From Mycobacterium montefiorense (GTDB lineage Bacteria; Actinomycetota; Actinomycetes; Mycobacteriales; Mycobacteriaceae), in the NCBI RefSeq assembly GCF_003112775.1, contig NZ_BFCH01000002.1, forward strand, positions 383,195 to 447,194: 64,000 bases of DNA, written 5' to 3'. Shown here piece by piece: positions 46,819 to 57,026 of the stretch. A program made the position numbers and the translations under genes. Within the stretch, counting starts at the first letter, position 1; each line of letters starts with the position of its first letter. The notes beneath the pieces are model-generated. The model searched no databases. It was not told where the DNA came from and worked only from the letters and a program-made list of their open reading frames with translations.

Positions 46819-47798
46819 GGTTCCGGCTCGCCGACTTCGAGCCGTCACCCGATGTGTTCGCCGCGGTGATGGCGACCGGAATTCTGTCGATCGCTGCGGG
46901 CAACCACCACTACGGGGTGATCAGCCAAGCACTCGGCGTCCTCGCTTCGCTCGGCTTTTTGGTCCTGGTCGCGTTGGTCATCGTGACGCGCCGGCTTGCG
47001 CGCTGGGACTTCACCGATCCCGATGTCACGTTGCGGCTGTTCACGTTTGTCGCCGCCTGCGCGGTGCTGGACAGCCGGCTGGCAAGCCAGCCGGCATTGC
47101 TATGGGTGCTGGGACTGGCCGCACTGGCGTCCTGGCTGGTGCTGGTCGCACTCAGTGCCCGCAACATGTCCACGCGAGGGTGGTCGGCGCTGCGACGGCA
47201 GGCCCATGGGGCGTGGGAGCTGGCCAGCGTGGGGACCTCCGGTCTGGCGATCGTCGCCAGCAAGGTTGCCCGGTACCCGCCGCAGCACTGGTGGCTTTCG
47301 GCGGCGGTGTTCGTCTGGGTGGCGGCGCTGTGCATCTACGCGCTGATGACCTGGCTGATCCTGTGGCGCACGGTCGCCGAGTGGCAGCACCGGGCCGGGT
47401 TCGAGCCCGATACCTGGATCCTGATGGGCGGCTTGGCCATTGCGACGTTGGCCGGCGACAACATCCACCGCCTGGCGCCCGCTTGGCTGTCCGGGCCGGT
47501 GCTTGTCGTCACGGTGGTGACCTGGCTGGCGGCCACACTGTGGATACCGCCCCTGATCTACTTCGGATTGCATCGGATGAGTCATCGCCCCGAGATGCTG
47601 CACTTCGCCGGTGTGTGGTGGGCGTTCGTGTTCCCGCTGGGCATGTACTCGGCGGCCAGCTACACGATGGCGGCGGAACTTGGGCATCGATCGCTGATCA
47701 CCGTGTCGCTGGTCTTCTGCTGGGACGCGTTGGCGGCGTGGCTGATTGTGGCGATCGCCGGGCTGCTACGCGCCCGGCGTGCGATCGCGGGGGATTAG
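46815..47798 (+). CDS. TehA/Mae1-type (TDT family) membrane transporter
   Basis: 327 residues with about ten hydrophobic helices. N-terminal [43 protein letters not shown] is the TDT/SLAC1 opening motif. Later [11 protein letters not shown] and [19 protein letters not shown] resemble the conserved TehA/C4-dicarboxylate region. Probable anion or dicarboxylate carrier in the cytoplasmic membrane. It is translationally coupled to cyp126 (GTGA overlap) and is not present at this point in M. tuberculosis. Its end overlaps the convergent Rv0779c-like gene by four bases. Confidence 0.8.
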   Translation: MRFRLADFEPSPDVFAAVMATGILSIAAGNHHYGVISQALGVLASLGFLVLVALVIVTRRLARWDFTDPDVTLRLFTFVAACAVLDSRLASQPALLWVLGLAALASWLVLVALSARNMSTRGWSALRRQAHGAWELASVGTSGLAIVASKVARYPPQHWWLSAAVFVWVAALCIYALMTWLILWRTVAEWQHRAGFEPDTWILMGGLAIATLAGDNIHRLAPAWLSGPVLVVTVVTWLAATLWIPPLIYFGLHRMSHRPEMLHFAGVWWAFVFPLGMYSAASYTMAAELGHRSLITVSLVFCWDALAAWLIVAIAGLLRARRAIAGD

Positions 47799-48415
47799 CG
47801 CGCGCGAAGCGCGATCCCCGCCGAGCGCAGCTCGAGGGCTGCCAGCGCCCGGATCGTGAAAGGATCCTCGCGCCGCCACCCGCCGACCGGGTCCGCATTG
47901 ATGGCGGCCAGTTTCCCCGGTGCACGGTTGGTCAGTGCCCGCAGCGCCAGCAGCTGTTCGCCGGCCGGGGTGGCGGCCAGGGCGGTCACCGTCAACTTGC
48001 GCCGGAAGAACCGCAGCCGAAGGTAAAGCCACGGCGCGGTTGCGATGAGGATCGGCGGTGCAACGACGGCCAAGGCAAGCAGCACCGCGAGCCAGCCCGC
48101 TGTGGTGTCGAGCTCGTGTAGGGCGCCCGCGATATCGACTGCCGCCTGGCTTGCCGAATTGAGCGGTTTGCTGACGGTATCGCCGACGACCGGAATGTGT
48201 TGCGCGCCATGACCCGCTGAGGCAAGGTTGCCCGCGATGCTGTGGGTGCCGTCCTCGACTTGCCGACCGGCTTGCGCGATCGTCGAGATGGCGTCGTAGA
48301 CGGCGGTGCCGACAAGCAACCAGATCGCCGTCCATACGACGATGGCGGCGTCGCTGAACAGCTGGGCCAGCAATCGGCCGGGCGTGGTGGCGTAGGGCAA
48401 AAAGCGCGATCTCAT
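47795..48415 (-). CDS. Membrane protein (Rv0779c-like)
   Basis: 206 residues, the length of Rv0779c. One helix near 18-40 (LFSDAAIVVWTAIWLLVGTAVYDAI) and another near 103-128 (AGWLAVLLALAVVAPPILIATAPWLYL) flank an extracytoplasmic helical loop (AGRQVEDGTHSIAGNLASAGHGAQHIPVVGDTVSKPL). A cytoplasmic basic C-terminus follows. No function known. Divergent from purC. Confidence 0.85.
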   Translation of the reverse strand: MRSRFLPYATTPGRLLAQLFSDAAIVVWTAIWLLVGTAVYDAISTIAQAGRQVEDGTHSIAGNLASAGHGAQHIPVVGDTVSKPLNSASQAAVDIAGALHELDTTAGWLAVLLALAVVAPPILIATAPWLYLRLRFFRRKLTVTALAATPAGEQLLALRALTNRAPGKLAAINADPVGGWRREDPFTIRALAALELRSAGIALRAR

Positions 48416-48472
48416 AACCTCGATCCCAGCACAGCTCCGGGCCCGGGGTGGGTTTCCCGATAGGCTGACCGG

Positions 48473-49366
48473 ATGCGCCCTGCACTGTCCGACTATCAGC
48501 ATTTGGCCAGCGGCAAGGTCCGCGAGCTGTACCGCGTCGATGAAGAGCACCTCTTGCTGGTCGCCAGCGACCGGATATCGGCGTACGACTTTGTCCTGGA
48601 CAGCACGATCCCGGACAAAGGCCGCATCCTGACCGCGATGAGTGTGTTCTTCTTCGGCCTCGTCGAGGCCCCCAACCATCTGGCCGGTCCCCCCGACGAC
48701 CCGCGCATCCCCGGCGAGGTGCTGGGACGCGCGCTGGTGGTGCGCCAGCTCGAGATGATGCCGGTGGAGTGTGTGGCCCGCGGGTATCTGACCGGCTCGG
48801 GGCTGCTGGACTATCAGGCGACCGGCAAGGTCTGCGGCATCACGCTGCCGCCGGGGCTGGTCGAGGCAAGCAAGTTCGCCCAACCGTTGTTCACTCCTGC
48901 GACCAAAGCCGCACTGGGCGACCATGACGAGAACATAGCCTTCGACCGGGTGATCGAGTTGGTGGGTCCGGTGGTCGCGAACCAACTGCGCGACCGCACG
49001 CTGCAGATCTATGTCCAGGCCGCCGATCACGCGCTGACGACGGGAATCATCATCGCCGACACCAAGTTCGAATTCGGCACCGACCGCAATGGCAACCTGT
49101 TGCTGGCCGACGAAATCTTCACCCCGGACTCCTCGCGGTACTGGCCTGCCCAGGATTACCAGGTGGGGGTGATTCAGACCAGTTTCGACAAGCAATTCGT
49201 CCGCAATTGGCTCACCAGCCCCGAATCTGGCTGGGACCGCCACGGCTCGGAACCCCCGCCACCGCTGCCCGATGACATCATCGCCGCCACTCGTGACCGT
49301 TATATCAATGCCTACGAACGGATTTCCGGTTTGAGTTTCGGCGACTGGATTGGCCCGAGCGCATGA
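48473..49366 (+). CDS. purC: SAICAR synthetase PurC
   Basis: 297 residues, same as Rv0780. SAICAR signature [62 protein letters not shown], and [16 protein letters not shown]. Ligates aspartate to CAIR in purine synthesis. ATGA overlap with the protease gene downstream. Confidence 0.97.
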   Translation: MRPALSDYQHLASGKVRELYRVDEEHLLLVASDRISAYDFVLDSTIPDKGRILTAMSVFFFGLVEAPNHLAGPPDDPRIPGEVLGRALVVRQLEMMPVECVARGYLTGSGLLDYQATGKVCGITLPPGLVEASKFAQPLFTPATKAALGDHDENIAFDRVIELVGPVVANQLRDRTLQIYVQAADHALTTGIIIADTKFEFGTDRNGNLLLADEIFTPDSSRYWPAQDYQVGVIQTSFDKQFVRNWLTSPESGWDRHGSEPPPPLPDDIIAATRDRYINAYERISGLSFGDWIGPSA

Positions 49367-51525
49367 CAGGGTCCGATACCCAGATCCCGTCACCACCCTT
49401 AGCTAAACGAGTCGACACCACACGCGAGCACCACGGCGATGTTTTCGTCGATCCGTACGAGTGGATGCGCGAAAAGTCGAACCCCGAAGTCATCGCCTAC
49501 CTCGAGGCCGAGAACGACTACGTCGACCAGAGCCTTGCCCACCTTGAACCGTTGCGGCAAAAGATCTTCGACGAGATCAAGGCGCGCACCAAGGAGACTG
49601 ATCTGTCGGTGCCGACCAGACAAGGTGACTGGTGGTACTACGCGCGAACTTTCGAGGGAAAGCAGTACCGCGTCCAGTGCCGTTGCCCGGTAACAGATCC
49701 CGATGATTGGAATCCGCCGGTTCTGGACGAGAACACGGAAATACCGGGCGAGCAGATTCTGCTGGATTCGAATGAAGAGGCCGATGGTCACGACTTCTTC
49801 GCCCTGGGCGCTGCGCTGGTCAGCTTGGATGCCAATCTGCTCGCTTACTCGGTCGACATCATCGGCGACGAGCGGTACACACTGCGGTTCAAGGACTTAC
49901 GCACCGGCGAGAAGTACTCGGACGAGATCGCCGACATCGCGGGCGGGGTGACATGGGCTGCCGACGATCGCACCGTGTACTACCTGACCCTGGACGATGC
50001 CCACCGCCCGGACAAAGTGTGGCGGTATCGGCTGGGCTCCGGGGAGCCGTCGGAATTGGTGTATCACGAAGCCGACGAACGATTCTGGGTCGGGGCCGGC
50101 CTGAGCCGAAGCGAGGCGTACGTCTTCATCGCCTCGGGATCGTCGGTCACCTCGGAGGTCCGCTACGCCGATGCCGCGGATCCGCAGGCTGAGTTCACTA
50201 TCGTGCTGCCACGTCGAGAAGGTATCGAATACTCGGTCGAGCACGCGGTGGTCGGAGGGCAGGACAGATTCCTGATCCTGCACAACGATGGTGCGGTGAA
50301 CTTCACGCTGACCGAAGCGCCGGTCAGCGATCCCGCGCAGCAACGCACCCTGATTCAGCATCGCGACGACGTTCGGCTGGAAGCTGCGGATGCCTTTGCC
50401 GGCCATCTGGTGGTCAGCTATCGGCGTGCGGCGTTGCCGCGAATCCAGTTGTGGCCCATCAGTTCCGATGGTGACTACGGGGAGCCCGAGGAGATTGGGT
50501 TCGATTCGGAGCTGATGTCGTCGGGGCTGGGTGGCAATCCGAACTGGGTTTCGCCCAAGCTGCGGATCAGGGCCGGGTCTCTTGTCACGCCGTTGCGGGT
50601 CTACGACGTCGACCTGGGTACCGGGGAGCGCACGCTGCTACGTGAACAACCGGTACTCGGCGACTACCGTCCAACCGACTACGTCGAACGACGCGACTGG
50701 GCAGTGGCTGCCGACGGCACTCGGATTCCGGTGTCGATCGTGCACCGGGCCGGCCTCGAATTTCCGGCACCCACACTCATATACGGCTACGGCGCCTACG
50801 AGATATGCACGGACCCTGCCTTCTCCATCGCGCGATTGTCGTTACTGGACCGGGACATGGCCTTTGTCATCGCCCACGTCCGCGGTGGGGGAGAGATGGG
50901 CCGGCTATGGTACGAGCACGGAAAGCTGCTGGAAAAGAAGAATACTTTTACCGACTTCGTCACGGCAGCAAAGCATTTGGTGGATTCGGGAGTGACGCGC
51001 CCGCGGCAGCTCGTGGCCTTGGGCGGCAGTGCGGGCGGGTTGCTGATGGGTGCGGTGGCCAACCTGGCGCCGGATCTGTTCGCCGGAATTCTCGCTCAGG
51101 TCCCGTTCGTCGACCCGCTGACCACGATCCTGGACCCCTCGTTGCCATTGACCGTCACCGAGTGGGACGAATGGGGAAATCCCTTGAGCGACAGCGAAGT
51201 CTACGCATACATGAAGTCGTATTCGCCCTACGAGAACGTCGAGACCAAGAATTACCCAGCCATCCTGGCGATGACGTCGTTGAACGACACCAGGGTCTTC
51301 TACGTGGAGCCGGCGAAGTGGGTCGCCTCGTTGCGGCACGCCAACGCAGGCGGTAACCCGGTGCTACTCAAGACGCAGATGGCCGCGGGCCATGGTGGCG
51401 TCAGTGGACGCTACCGGGGCTGGCAGGAAACGGCATTCCAATATGCGTGGCTGCTAGCCGCTGCCGACGGCAACCGCGATGGCGCCGGCGAGGAAAACAA
51501 TCTCGGTGGCGATTCGCCCGGGTAG
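49363..51525 (+). CDS. ptrB: Oligopeptidase B / protease II PtrB (intact)
   Basis: 720 residues. Prolyl-oligopeptidase family: N-terminal [26 protein letters not shown], a propeller region, and a catalytic domain with [36 protein letters not shown], nucleophile in [14 protein letters not shown], Asp region [15 protein letters not shown] and His in [14 protein letters not shown]. Oligopeptidase B cleaves short peptides after Arg/Lys. In M. tuberculosis the gene is split into Rv0781 and Rv0782; here it is one frame. The last 24 codons overlap the convergent DoxX gene. Confidence 0.95.
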   Translation: MTGSDTQIPSPPLAKRVDTTREHHGDVFVDPYEWMREKSNPEVIAYLEAENDYVDQSLAHLEPLRQKIFDEIKARTKETDLSVPTRQGDWWYYARTFEGKQYRVQCRCPVTDPDDWNPPVLDENTEIPGEQILLDSNEEADGHDFFALGAALVSLDANLLAYSVDIIGDERYTLRFKDLRTGEKYSDEIADIAGGVTWAADDRTVYYLTLDDAHRPDKVWRYRLGSGEPSELVYHEADERFWVGAGLSRSEAYVFIASGSSVTSEVRYADAADPQAEFTIVLPRREGIEYSVEHAVVGGQDRFLILHNDGAVNFTLTEAPVSDPAQQRTLIQHRDDVRLEAADAFAGHLVVSYRRAALPRIQLWPISSDGDYGEPEEIGFDSELMSSGLGGNPNWVSPKLRIRAGSLVTPLRVYDVDLGTGERTLLREQPVLGDYRPTDYVERRDWAVAADGTRIPVSIVHRAGLEFPAPTLIYGYGAYEICTDPAFSIARLSLLDRDMAFVIAHVRGGGEMGRLWYEHGKLLEKKNTFTDFVTAAKHLVDSGVTRPRQLVALGGSAGGLLMGAVANLAPDLFAGILAQVPFVDPLTTILDPSLPLTVTEWDEWGNPLSDSEVYAYMKSYSPYENVETKNYPAILAMTSLNDTRVFYVEPAKWVASLRHANAGGNPVLLKTQMAAGHGGVSGRYRGWQETAFQYAWLLAAADGNRDGAGEENNLGGDSPG

Positions 51526-51900
51526 CCGCGTGGTCATCGACTTGGGCGGATTGGGCATCCGGGACGCGTAGATGTTGGCCGGAAACATCGCCAGCATCAG
51601 CGCCAGCAGGCACACGGCCGCCGCGGTTCGGGTCGCGGGGAGCAGCAGCCCCGCGGCGCCCAGCAGTTCCAGCACGCCGGTGACGGTGACGAGCGGGCCC
51701 GGCGCGGGCAACCGGGGCGGCACGATCGCGATCAGGTCGCGACGCATGGGCGGCGCAAAGTGTGCGATTCCGGTCAGGACGAACATGGCGGCCAGCCCGA
51801 CGGTGATCGCCGCGGTCCAACCGGTGACGTAATCGACGCCGAGCCGGCCGATAACCCAAGCGGCAATGCTGCCGAGCAGCAGGGTGATCAGCGGAGCCAT
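51454..51900 (-). CDS. DoxX-family membrane protein
   Basis: 148 residues with four helices. DoxX-like features: GWTAAITVGLAAMFVLTGIAHFAPPMRRDLIAIVPPRLPAPGPLVTVTGVLELLGAAGLLLP and a C-terminal FPANIYASRMPNPP. The family is linked to redox or quinone processes, but individual roles are unclear. Divergent from a TetR gene, with a perfect inverted repeat between. Its 3' end overlaps ptrB. Confidence 0.85.
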   Translation of the reverse strand: MAPLITLLLGSIAAWVIGRLGVDYVTGWTAAITVGLAAMFVLTGIAHFAPPMRRDLIAIVPPRLPAPGPLVTVTGVLELLGAAGLLLPATRTAAAVCLLALMLAMFPANIYASRMPNPPKSMTTRLPGRIATEIVFLAGAIAVAVGSG

Positions 51901-51941
51901 CTCAGTTCTCCAATCTAGACAACGACAAGATCAACGCTCAC

Positions 51942-51960
51942 GCTAGAACCCTTATCTAGC
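51942..51960. promoter_or_regulatory. Inverted repeat GCTAGA-N7-TCTAGC
   Basis: Perfect six-base arms seven bases apart, in the short divergent promoter between the DoxX and TetR genes. A further TCTAGA half-site lies at about 51914. Candidate TetR operator. Confidence 0.6.
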
Positions 51961-51992
51961 CACTGTCAAGTTCGGTCGGTATGCTCGCCGCT

Positions 51993-52556
51993 ATGGACCG
52001 TCCGAATTACCACCACGGTGACCTGCGCACGGTGATCTTGAGCGAAGCCGCGCGCCTGGTGGCGCAACGCGGCGCGGACCGGATGTCGTTGCGCGAACTG
52101 GCCCGCGACGCGGGCGTGTCACATGCCGCGCCGGCTCACCACTTCGTCGATCGTCGCGGCCTGTTCACCGCGCTCGCCGCACAGGGCTTTGCGCTGCTGG
52201 CGCAGGCGCTGAAAAGCGCTCGCGGTCACTTCGCCGACGCGGCGCTGGCCTACGTGCGGTTCGCTCTAGACCATCCCGGCCATTATCAGGTGATGTTGAA
52301 CAAGTCGCTGCTCGACGTCGAGGATGCCGACCTGGCCGCCGCGGAAGCCGCCGCCGGTGCCGAGTTGGCGCGCGGCGTGGCGACGCTGCGCGATCCCCAT
52401 GCGCAGGCCGACCCCGCGGCCGCGCAGTTGGCGGCATGGTCTCTGGTGCATGGGTTTTCGATGCTGTGGCTCAACGACGCGGTCAGTGCTCAGGTCAAAG
52501 AGACCGACCCGATGGAATCCGTACTGCGGATCGCGACGATGCTGTTCGAGGGCTGA
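51993..52556 (+). CDS. TetR-family regulator
   Basis: 187 residues from ATG 51993. HTH: NYHHGDLRTVILSEAARLVAQRGADRMSLRELARDAGVSHAAPAHHFVDRRGLFTALAAQGFALL. C-terminal domain of the TetR_C WHG type (AAWSLVHGFSMLWLNDAV). Probably regulates itself and the DoxX gene. Converges on the DHA2 exporter gene, six bases between stops. Confidence 0.9.
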   Translation: MDRPNYHHGDLRTVILSEAARLVAQRGADRMSLRELARDAGVSHAAPAHHFVDRRGLFTALAAQGFALLAQALKSARGHFADAALAYVRFALDHPGHYQVMLNKSLLDVEDADLAAAEAAAGAELARGVATLRDPHAQADPAAAQLAAWSLVHGFSMLWLNDAVSAQVKETDPMESVLRIATMLFEG

Positions 52557-52562
52557 GCCGGG

Positions 52563-54260
52563 TCAGTCGGCCGGCGCTTCGGCGGGCTCGGGGTCCCGCT
52601 CCGGCTCCGGCCGCTTCATCGGCAGAAACGCTGCCGGGATGATCGTCAGCACCAGCAACGCGACCGCCACCACGAACACCGCCGTGTAGGCGTGGGAGAA
52701 ACCGTGCGTCACGTTGTTCGCGAAATCGGGGCCCATGCTTTTCCAGGCCGATGACGAGGCCTCGATCGGCATGCGTTGCCCGCTGGCTTGCTGTTGGGCC
52801 GCGACGAGCTTGCTCGCCGTCACCAGAGTTTCGTTGTGGGCGAACAGCTGCGTCAGAATCACGCCCAGCAGCGCAGCCCCGATCGATCCGCTCACCTGCT
52901 GGTTGACGGTGACCAGCGTGGTGCCGCGAGCGACCTGATGCGGGGCCAGTGACTGCAGGACCGCCGCCGACAGCGGCGTCGTGGTGCAGCCGACGCCCAG
53001 GCCCATCACCGCGAGCCCGATCAGCAGCGTCGGATTGTAGGCGGCTTCCGTGGCGACACCGTAGGTGAAGATGCCTAGACCCACCGCCATCGTCGGAAGG
53101 CCGATCAGCACCATCAGGCCGGGTCCGCGCTTGTCCATGAATGCCCCGGCGAGCGGCATCGTCAAGACCGCGCCCAGGCCGACCGGCAGCAGATACAGCC
53201 CGGAATGCATCGGTGTTTGGTGCATCACGACTTGGAAGTAACTCGGGACCAGCAGCCCGAGCCCGACAAACGGGGCACCGAATACCAGCAGGGCGAGGTT
53301 GGCGTGGGTGACCACGCGATTTTTGAAAAGGCGAAGGTCGATCAGCGGATGGTCGGTGCGGAAGGAATGCAGGACGAATGCCGCGACCAGCAACAGCCCC
53401 ATGATCGTCGGCACCAACGCGGCGGGAGCGGTGATCGTGCCCTGCGCCGGGATCGATGACACTCCGGCCAAAAACAGCGTGACACCCGGCGGCAGCAGCA
53501 GCACGCTGACGATGTCGAGTTTTTCGGCCGGGGCTGGGCGATCCTTGGGAAAGGTGATTGCTGCGAGGACGATCGCGAGCAGCCCGATCGGCAGGTTGAT
53601 CAGGAAGATCCACTCCCAGCCGTAGGCGCCGACGAGCCAGCCGCCCAGGATGGGCCCGCCGATCGGACCGAGCAGGATTGGAATTCCCCCGATCGCCATC
53701 AACCGGCCGACGCGCTTCGGACCCGCCTCATGAGTCAGGATCACGAAGCTCAGCGGCATTAACATGCCGCCACCGATACCCTGGATCACCCGAAATACGA
53801 TGAGCAGCATGATGGTTGGCGCTATCGCGCACAACAGCGAGCCCAGCATGAACACCAGTACCGAACCGATGAACAGACGTTTGGTGCCGAACCTGTCTGC
53901 CGCCCATCCGGTCACCGGGATCACGGTCGCAAAGGCGAGCATGTAGGCGGCCACCGTCCAGGAAACGACCGCCTGGCTGGAATTGAACTGCGTGACGAAG
54001 GTGCCTTGGGCGACCGCGACGACGGTGCTGTCCAGCACCGCCATCACAGCGGCCAGCCCGCAGATAAAGACGACGCGGAGCAGCTTGGCATCCAGCTTGT
54101 CGGGATAGTCGCGACCGCTCGCAACCGCCTGTCCGGTGGAAGCGTAGGGCACCGCGACGCTGGGGGCTGCGGAATGGGCTCCTTCCATGGCGTCGCTGAG
54201 CATGCGGCCGAGCATATCGAAGACGGACCTGCGATTTTGCGGCTTTCCCGGTATCCCCAA
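52563..54260 (-). CDS. emrB: DHA2-family (EmrB/QacA) drug exporter, Rv0783c-like
   Basis: 565 residues with 14 predicted helices. Motifs: LDSTVVAVAQGTFVTQF (motif D1), GWAADRFGTKRLF (motif A), FRVIQGIGGGMLMPLSF (motif B) and GPILGGWLV (motif C). Proton-coupled efflux of drugs or lipids across the membrane. The N-terminus to about 60 is non-conserved, so initiation may be at Met16 (54215). A second gene of the same type lies upstream. Confidence 0.9.
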   Translation of the reverse strand: MGIPGKPQNRRSVFDMLGRMLSDAMEGAHSAAPSVAVPYASTGQAVASGRDYPDKLDAKLLRVVFICGLAAVMAVLDSTVVAVAQGTFVTQFNSSQAVVSWTVAAYMLAFATVIPVTGWAADRFGTKRLFIGSVLVFMLGSLLCAIAPTIMLLIVFRVIQGIGGGMLMPLSFVILTHEAGPKRVGRLMAIGGIPILLGPIGGPILGGWLVGAYGWEWIFLINLPIGLLAIVLAAITFPKDRPAPAEKLDIVSVLLLPPGVTLFLAGVSSIPAQGTITAPAALVPTIMGLLLVAAFVLHSFRTDHPLIDLRLFKNRVVTHANLALLVFGAPFVGLGLLVPSYFQVVMHQTPMHSGLYLLPVGLGAVLTMPLAGAFMDKRGPGLMVLIGLPTMAVGLGIFTYGVATEAAYNPTLLIGLAVMGLGVGCTTTPLSAAVLQSLAPHQVARGTTLVTVNQQVSGSIGAALLGVILTQLFAHNETLVTASKLVAAQQQASGQRMPIEASSSAWKSMGPDFANNVTHGFSHAYTAVFVVAVALLVLTIIPAAFLPMKRPEPERDPEPAEAPAD

Positions 54261-54416
54261 GCTGTAATTCCCGGGGAAAATCGGCTATTTACGGCCCACC
54301 GGGCTGCGATTTGTGCGCATCCGTCATCTTCTCAGGACCTGTCTAATCAATGCTCGCGACCATTTCTGTAACACCATTCACGGAGGGCAACAGTGCTGTT
54401 CAAGCATCGATCGATG

Positions 54417-56036
54417 CTATTGTGCGATTGTTTGAGTCGCCGGCTTTTTTGGCAGAAATGACGCCGGGATGATGGTAAATGCGACCAATATCGCTGCGAC
54501 CACAAATACGGACGTATAGGCGTGCGAAAGATCGTGCAAGAGATTAGTCGAAAAGCCGGGGGCCAGTGACTGGTGTGGTATTTGTGACGAATCGACGGGG
54601 ACACCGCTGATCGCGGCCTTCTGTTGCAGCGCCGCAAGCTTGTTCGCCGCGACGATGTCTTCGCTCCGGTCGAACTGGTTGGTCAGGATCATCGCCATCA
54701 GCGCGGTGCCCACCGACCCGCCCACCTGGTGGCCGACGCTCATCAGAGTCGTCCCGCGGGCGATCTGGTGCGGCGCCAGTGCCTGCACCGAGGCCACCGA
54801 AAGCGGCATCATGGTGCAACCCATCCCCAAGCCCATGATCGTCAGCGCGACCAGCAGAGTAGGTGCGTAGCCGGCGTGCCTGGCCACGCCGAAAGCGAAC
54901 GTGCCCAGTCCCGCGATGATCAGCGCGATACCGATCAGCACGAACTTGCCCGGTCCCTGTCTATCCACAAGCGGACCCGCCAACCGCATGGTCACCATCG
55001 CGCCGAGCCCCTGCGGGATCAGGTGCACTCCGGCCTGCATCGGCGTCTGGTGCAGCACCTGCTGGAAATAGCTCGGAAGCAGCAGGCCAGCGCCGAAGAA
55101 GGCGGCGGCGAACAGCAGCATCGTCACATTGGCCCTGGTGAGCACCGGGTTCTGGCACAGATGCAGATCGATGAGTGGGTGATCCGCGCGGCGCAACGCG
55201 TGCACAACGAATGCGGCGATCAGCGCCAGGCCGATTGCCGCGGGGATCAAGACACGGCGATCGGCGACCGTCCCGCAGCGTGGGACCGACGAAACCGCGA
55301 ACAGAAACGTCGCCAGTCCGGGCGAGAGCAGCAGCCCGCCGATTACATCGAACGTTTCCGACCGAGCGGGGTGGTCCCGGGGGAACACGATTCCGGCGGC
55401 GAGGAATGTGGCCAGCCCGACTGGCAGGTTGATCAAAAAGATCCATCGCCAACTGGAGGTGTCGATCAGCCAGCCGCCCAGGATTGGGCCGGCGATCGGA
55501 GCGAGCAGCATCGGGATGCTCAATATCGACATCAGCCGGCCGAGGCGCCCGGGGCCCGCTTCGCGCGTCATTATCATGAATCCCAGCGGCATTAACATGC
55601 CGCCACTGATACCCTGAATCACGCGAAATATAATGAGTTGCAACATATTTGACGCTATCGCGCACAGTAGCGAACCCAGCACGAACGCCACCACCGAGCC
55701 CATGAAGAGTCGTTTGGTACCGAACCGGTCGGCCGCCCATCCGGTCAGTGGGATAACGGTCGCCAACCCGAGCGTGTAGCCGGTCATCGTCCATGCGACG
55801 ACCGCCTGGTTGGATCCGAACTCGGCGATGAAGGTGCGCTGCGTGACGGTGACGACCGTGACGTCCAGGATCGCCATGATCGTGGCGAGCAGGCACACGC
55901 CGGAAATCCGCAACAGCTGGGCGTCGAGCTTGTCGGGATAACTACGTTCCTCGGCGCCCAACAGCCCGGCGGGGGTGGTGGGCAGCGCAGCGTCGCCCGC
56001 TGCGGAACGGGCCTTGTCCATGGCGTTGCTTAGCAT
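54417..56036 (-). CDS. Second DHA2-family exporter, tandem paralogue
   Basis: 539 residues from ATG 56036, the equivalent of MLSDAM in its neighbour (MLSNAMDKARSAAGDAA). It shares blocks LDVTVVTVTQRTFIAEF, GWAADRFGTKRLFMGSV, FRVIQGISGGMLMPLGF, and PIAGPILGGWLIDTSSWRWIFLINLP with the gene at 52563, so it arose by duplication or capture of a close relative. The longer upstream frame is low-complexity Arg-rich and rejected. Probably exports a different compound. Confidence 0.88.
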   Translation of the reverse strand: MLSNAMDKARSAAGDAALPTTPAGLLGAEERSYPDKLDAQLLRISGVCLLATIMAILDVTVVTVTQRTFIAEFGSNQAVVAWTMTGYTLGLATVIPLTGWAADRFGTKRLFMGSVVAFVLGSLLCAIASNMLQLIIFRVIQGISGGMLMPLGFMIMTREAGPGRLGRLMSILSIPMLLAPIAGPILGGWLIDTSSWRWIFLINLPVGLATFLAAGIVFPRDHPARSETFDVIGGLLLSPGLATFLFAVSSVPRCGTVADRRVLIPAAIGLALIAAFVVHALRRADHPLIDLHLCQNPVLTRANVTMLLFAAAFFGAGLLLPSYFQQVLHQTPMQAGVHLIPQGLGAMVTMRLAGPLVDRQGPGKFVLIGIALIIAGLGTFAFGVARHAGYAPTLLVALTIMGLGMGCTMMPLSVASVQALAPHQIARGTTLMSVGHQVGGSVGTALMAMILTNQFDRSEDIVAANKLAALQQKAAISGVPVDSSQIPHQSLAPGFSTNLLHDLSHAYTSVFVVAAILVAFTIIPASFLPKKPATQTIAQ

Positions 56037-56272
56037 ATCGAACCGATTTCGGAATCTGGGGTTGGTCCGCGTCAGCTGCCGGCGTGCCGCTGTGCGGCGG
56101 TCGCGCGGTGGTGCGTTGCGTGGTGCGCGCCGCGATCGGAGTCGACGGCCCAACTCCGTTGCGCGAAAGCCGCATTCCAGCCCGCGAGTGACATCTGGCA
56201 TACGCGTCGATATACGCTTGCCGTCTGCGTGTCCTTCACCATCTCGACACCTGCGCTCGTCAAACTGCGGGT

Positions 56273-56977
56273 GTGTCTGGAAAATTGATCGTCTCGGTCT
56301 CAGGGATAGGCGAGCGCACCCTGGCCGACGTCGACGCGTTCTGCGCACAAATGGATTCGCGTAAGGTGCCTGTTTCGTTGCTGGTGGCTCCACGCCTGTC
56401 CGGCGACTACCGGCTTGACCACGATCCGCGCACCGTCGAGTGGCTTACTGCCCGGCGGGCCACCGGTGACGCCATCGTGCTGCACGGTTACGACGACGCC
56501 GCGACCAAGAAGCGGCGTGCCGAGTTCGCCATGCTGCGGGCACACGAGGCCAACCTTCGGCTGATGGCCGCTGACCGCGTGCTCGAATACCTGGGGCTGC
56601 GTACCCGGCTGTTCGCCGCGCCGGGCTGGACCGTCTCGCCTGGTGTCGTTAAGGCATTACCGGACAACGGTTTTCGCCTGCTAGCGGATTTGCACGGCAT
56701 TACCGATCTGGTCCGCCACAGCACCGCGCGCAGCCGTGTACTCGGCATTGGAGAGGGGTTCCTCACCGAGCCGTGGTGGTGCCGCTTGGTGGTGCTGTCC
56801 GCTGAGCGGATCGCCCGTCGCGGCGGCATCGTGCGGGTGGCGGTCGCGGCCCGTCAGTTACGCAAGCCGGGTCCGCTACAGGCGATGCTGGACGCCGTCG
56901 ACCTCGCGTCGATGCACGGGTGCACGCCGACGGTGTATCGCTGGCGACCCGACAGGGCGGTTCTCGACGCGGCCTGA
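56273..56977 (+). CDS. Polysaccharide-deacetylase-like protein (DUF2334, Rv0784-like)
   Basis: 234 residues from GTG. NodB-like folds are suggested by KLIVSVSGIGERTLADVDAFCAQMDSRKVPVSLLVAPRL, ATGDAIVLHGYDDAA and LGLRTRLFAAPGWTVSPGVVKALPDNGFRLLADLHG. This is the DUF2334 layout with a partial metal site (His and Asp residues in LHGYDD). Size is close to Rv0784. Activity unproven. Confidence 0.8.
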   Translation: MSGKLIVSVSGIGERTLADVDAFCAQMDSRKVPVSLLVAPRLSGDYRLDHDPRTVEWLTARRATGDAIVLHGYDDAATKKRRAEFAMLRAHEANLRLMAADRVLEYLGLRTRLFAAPGWTVSPGVVKALPDNGFRLLADLHGITDLVRHSTARSRVLGIGEGFLTEPWWCRLVVLSAERIARRGGIVRVAVAARQLRKPGPLQAMLDAVDLASMHGCTPTVYRWRPDRAVLDAA

Positions 56978-57026
56978 CTAAGTCATCTGATTAATCGCTT
57001 GATCGGGGGCATTACCCTGGTGCGAC

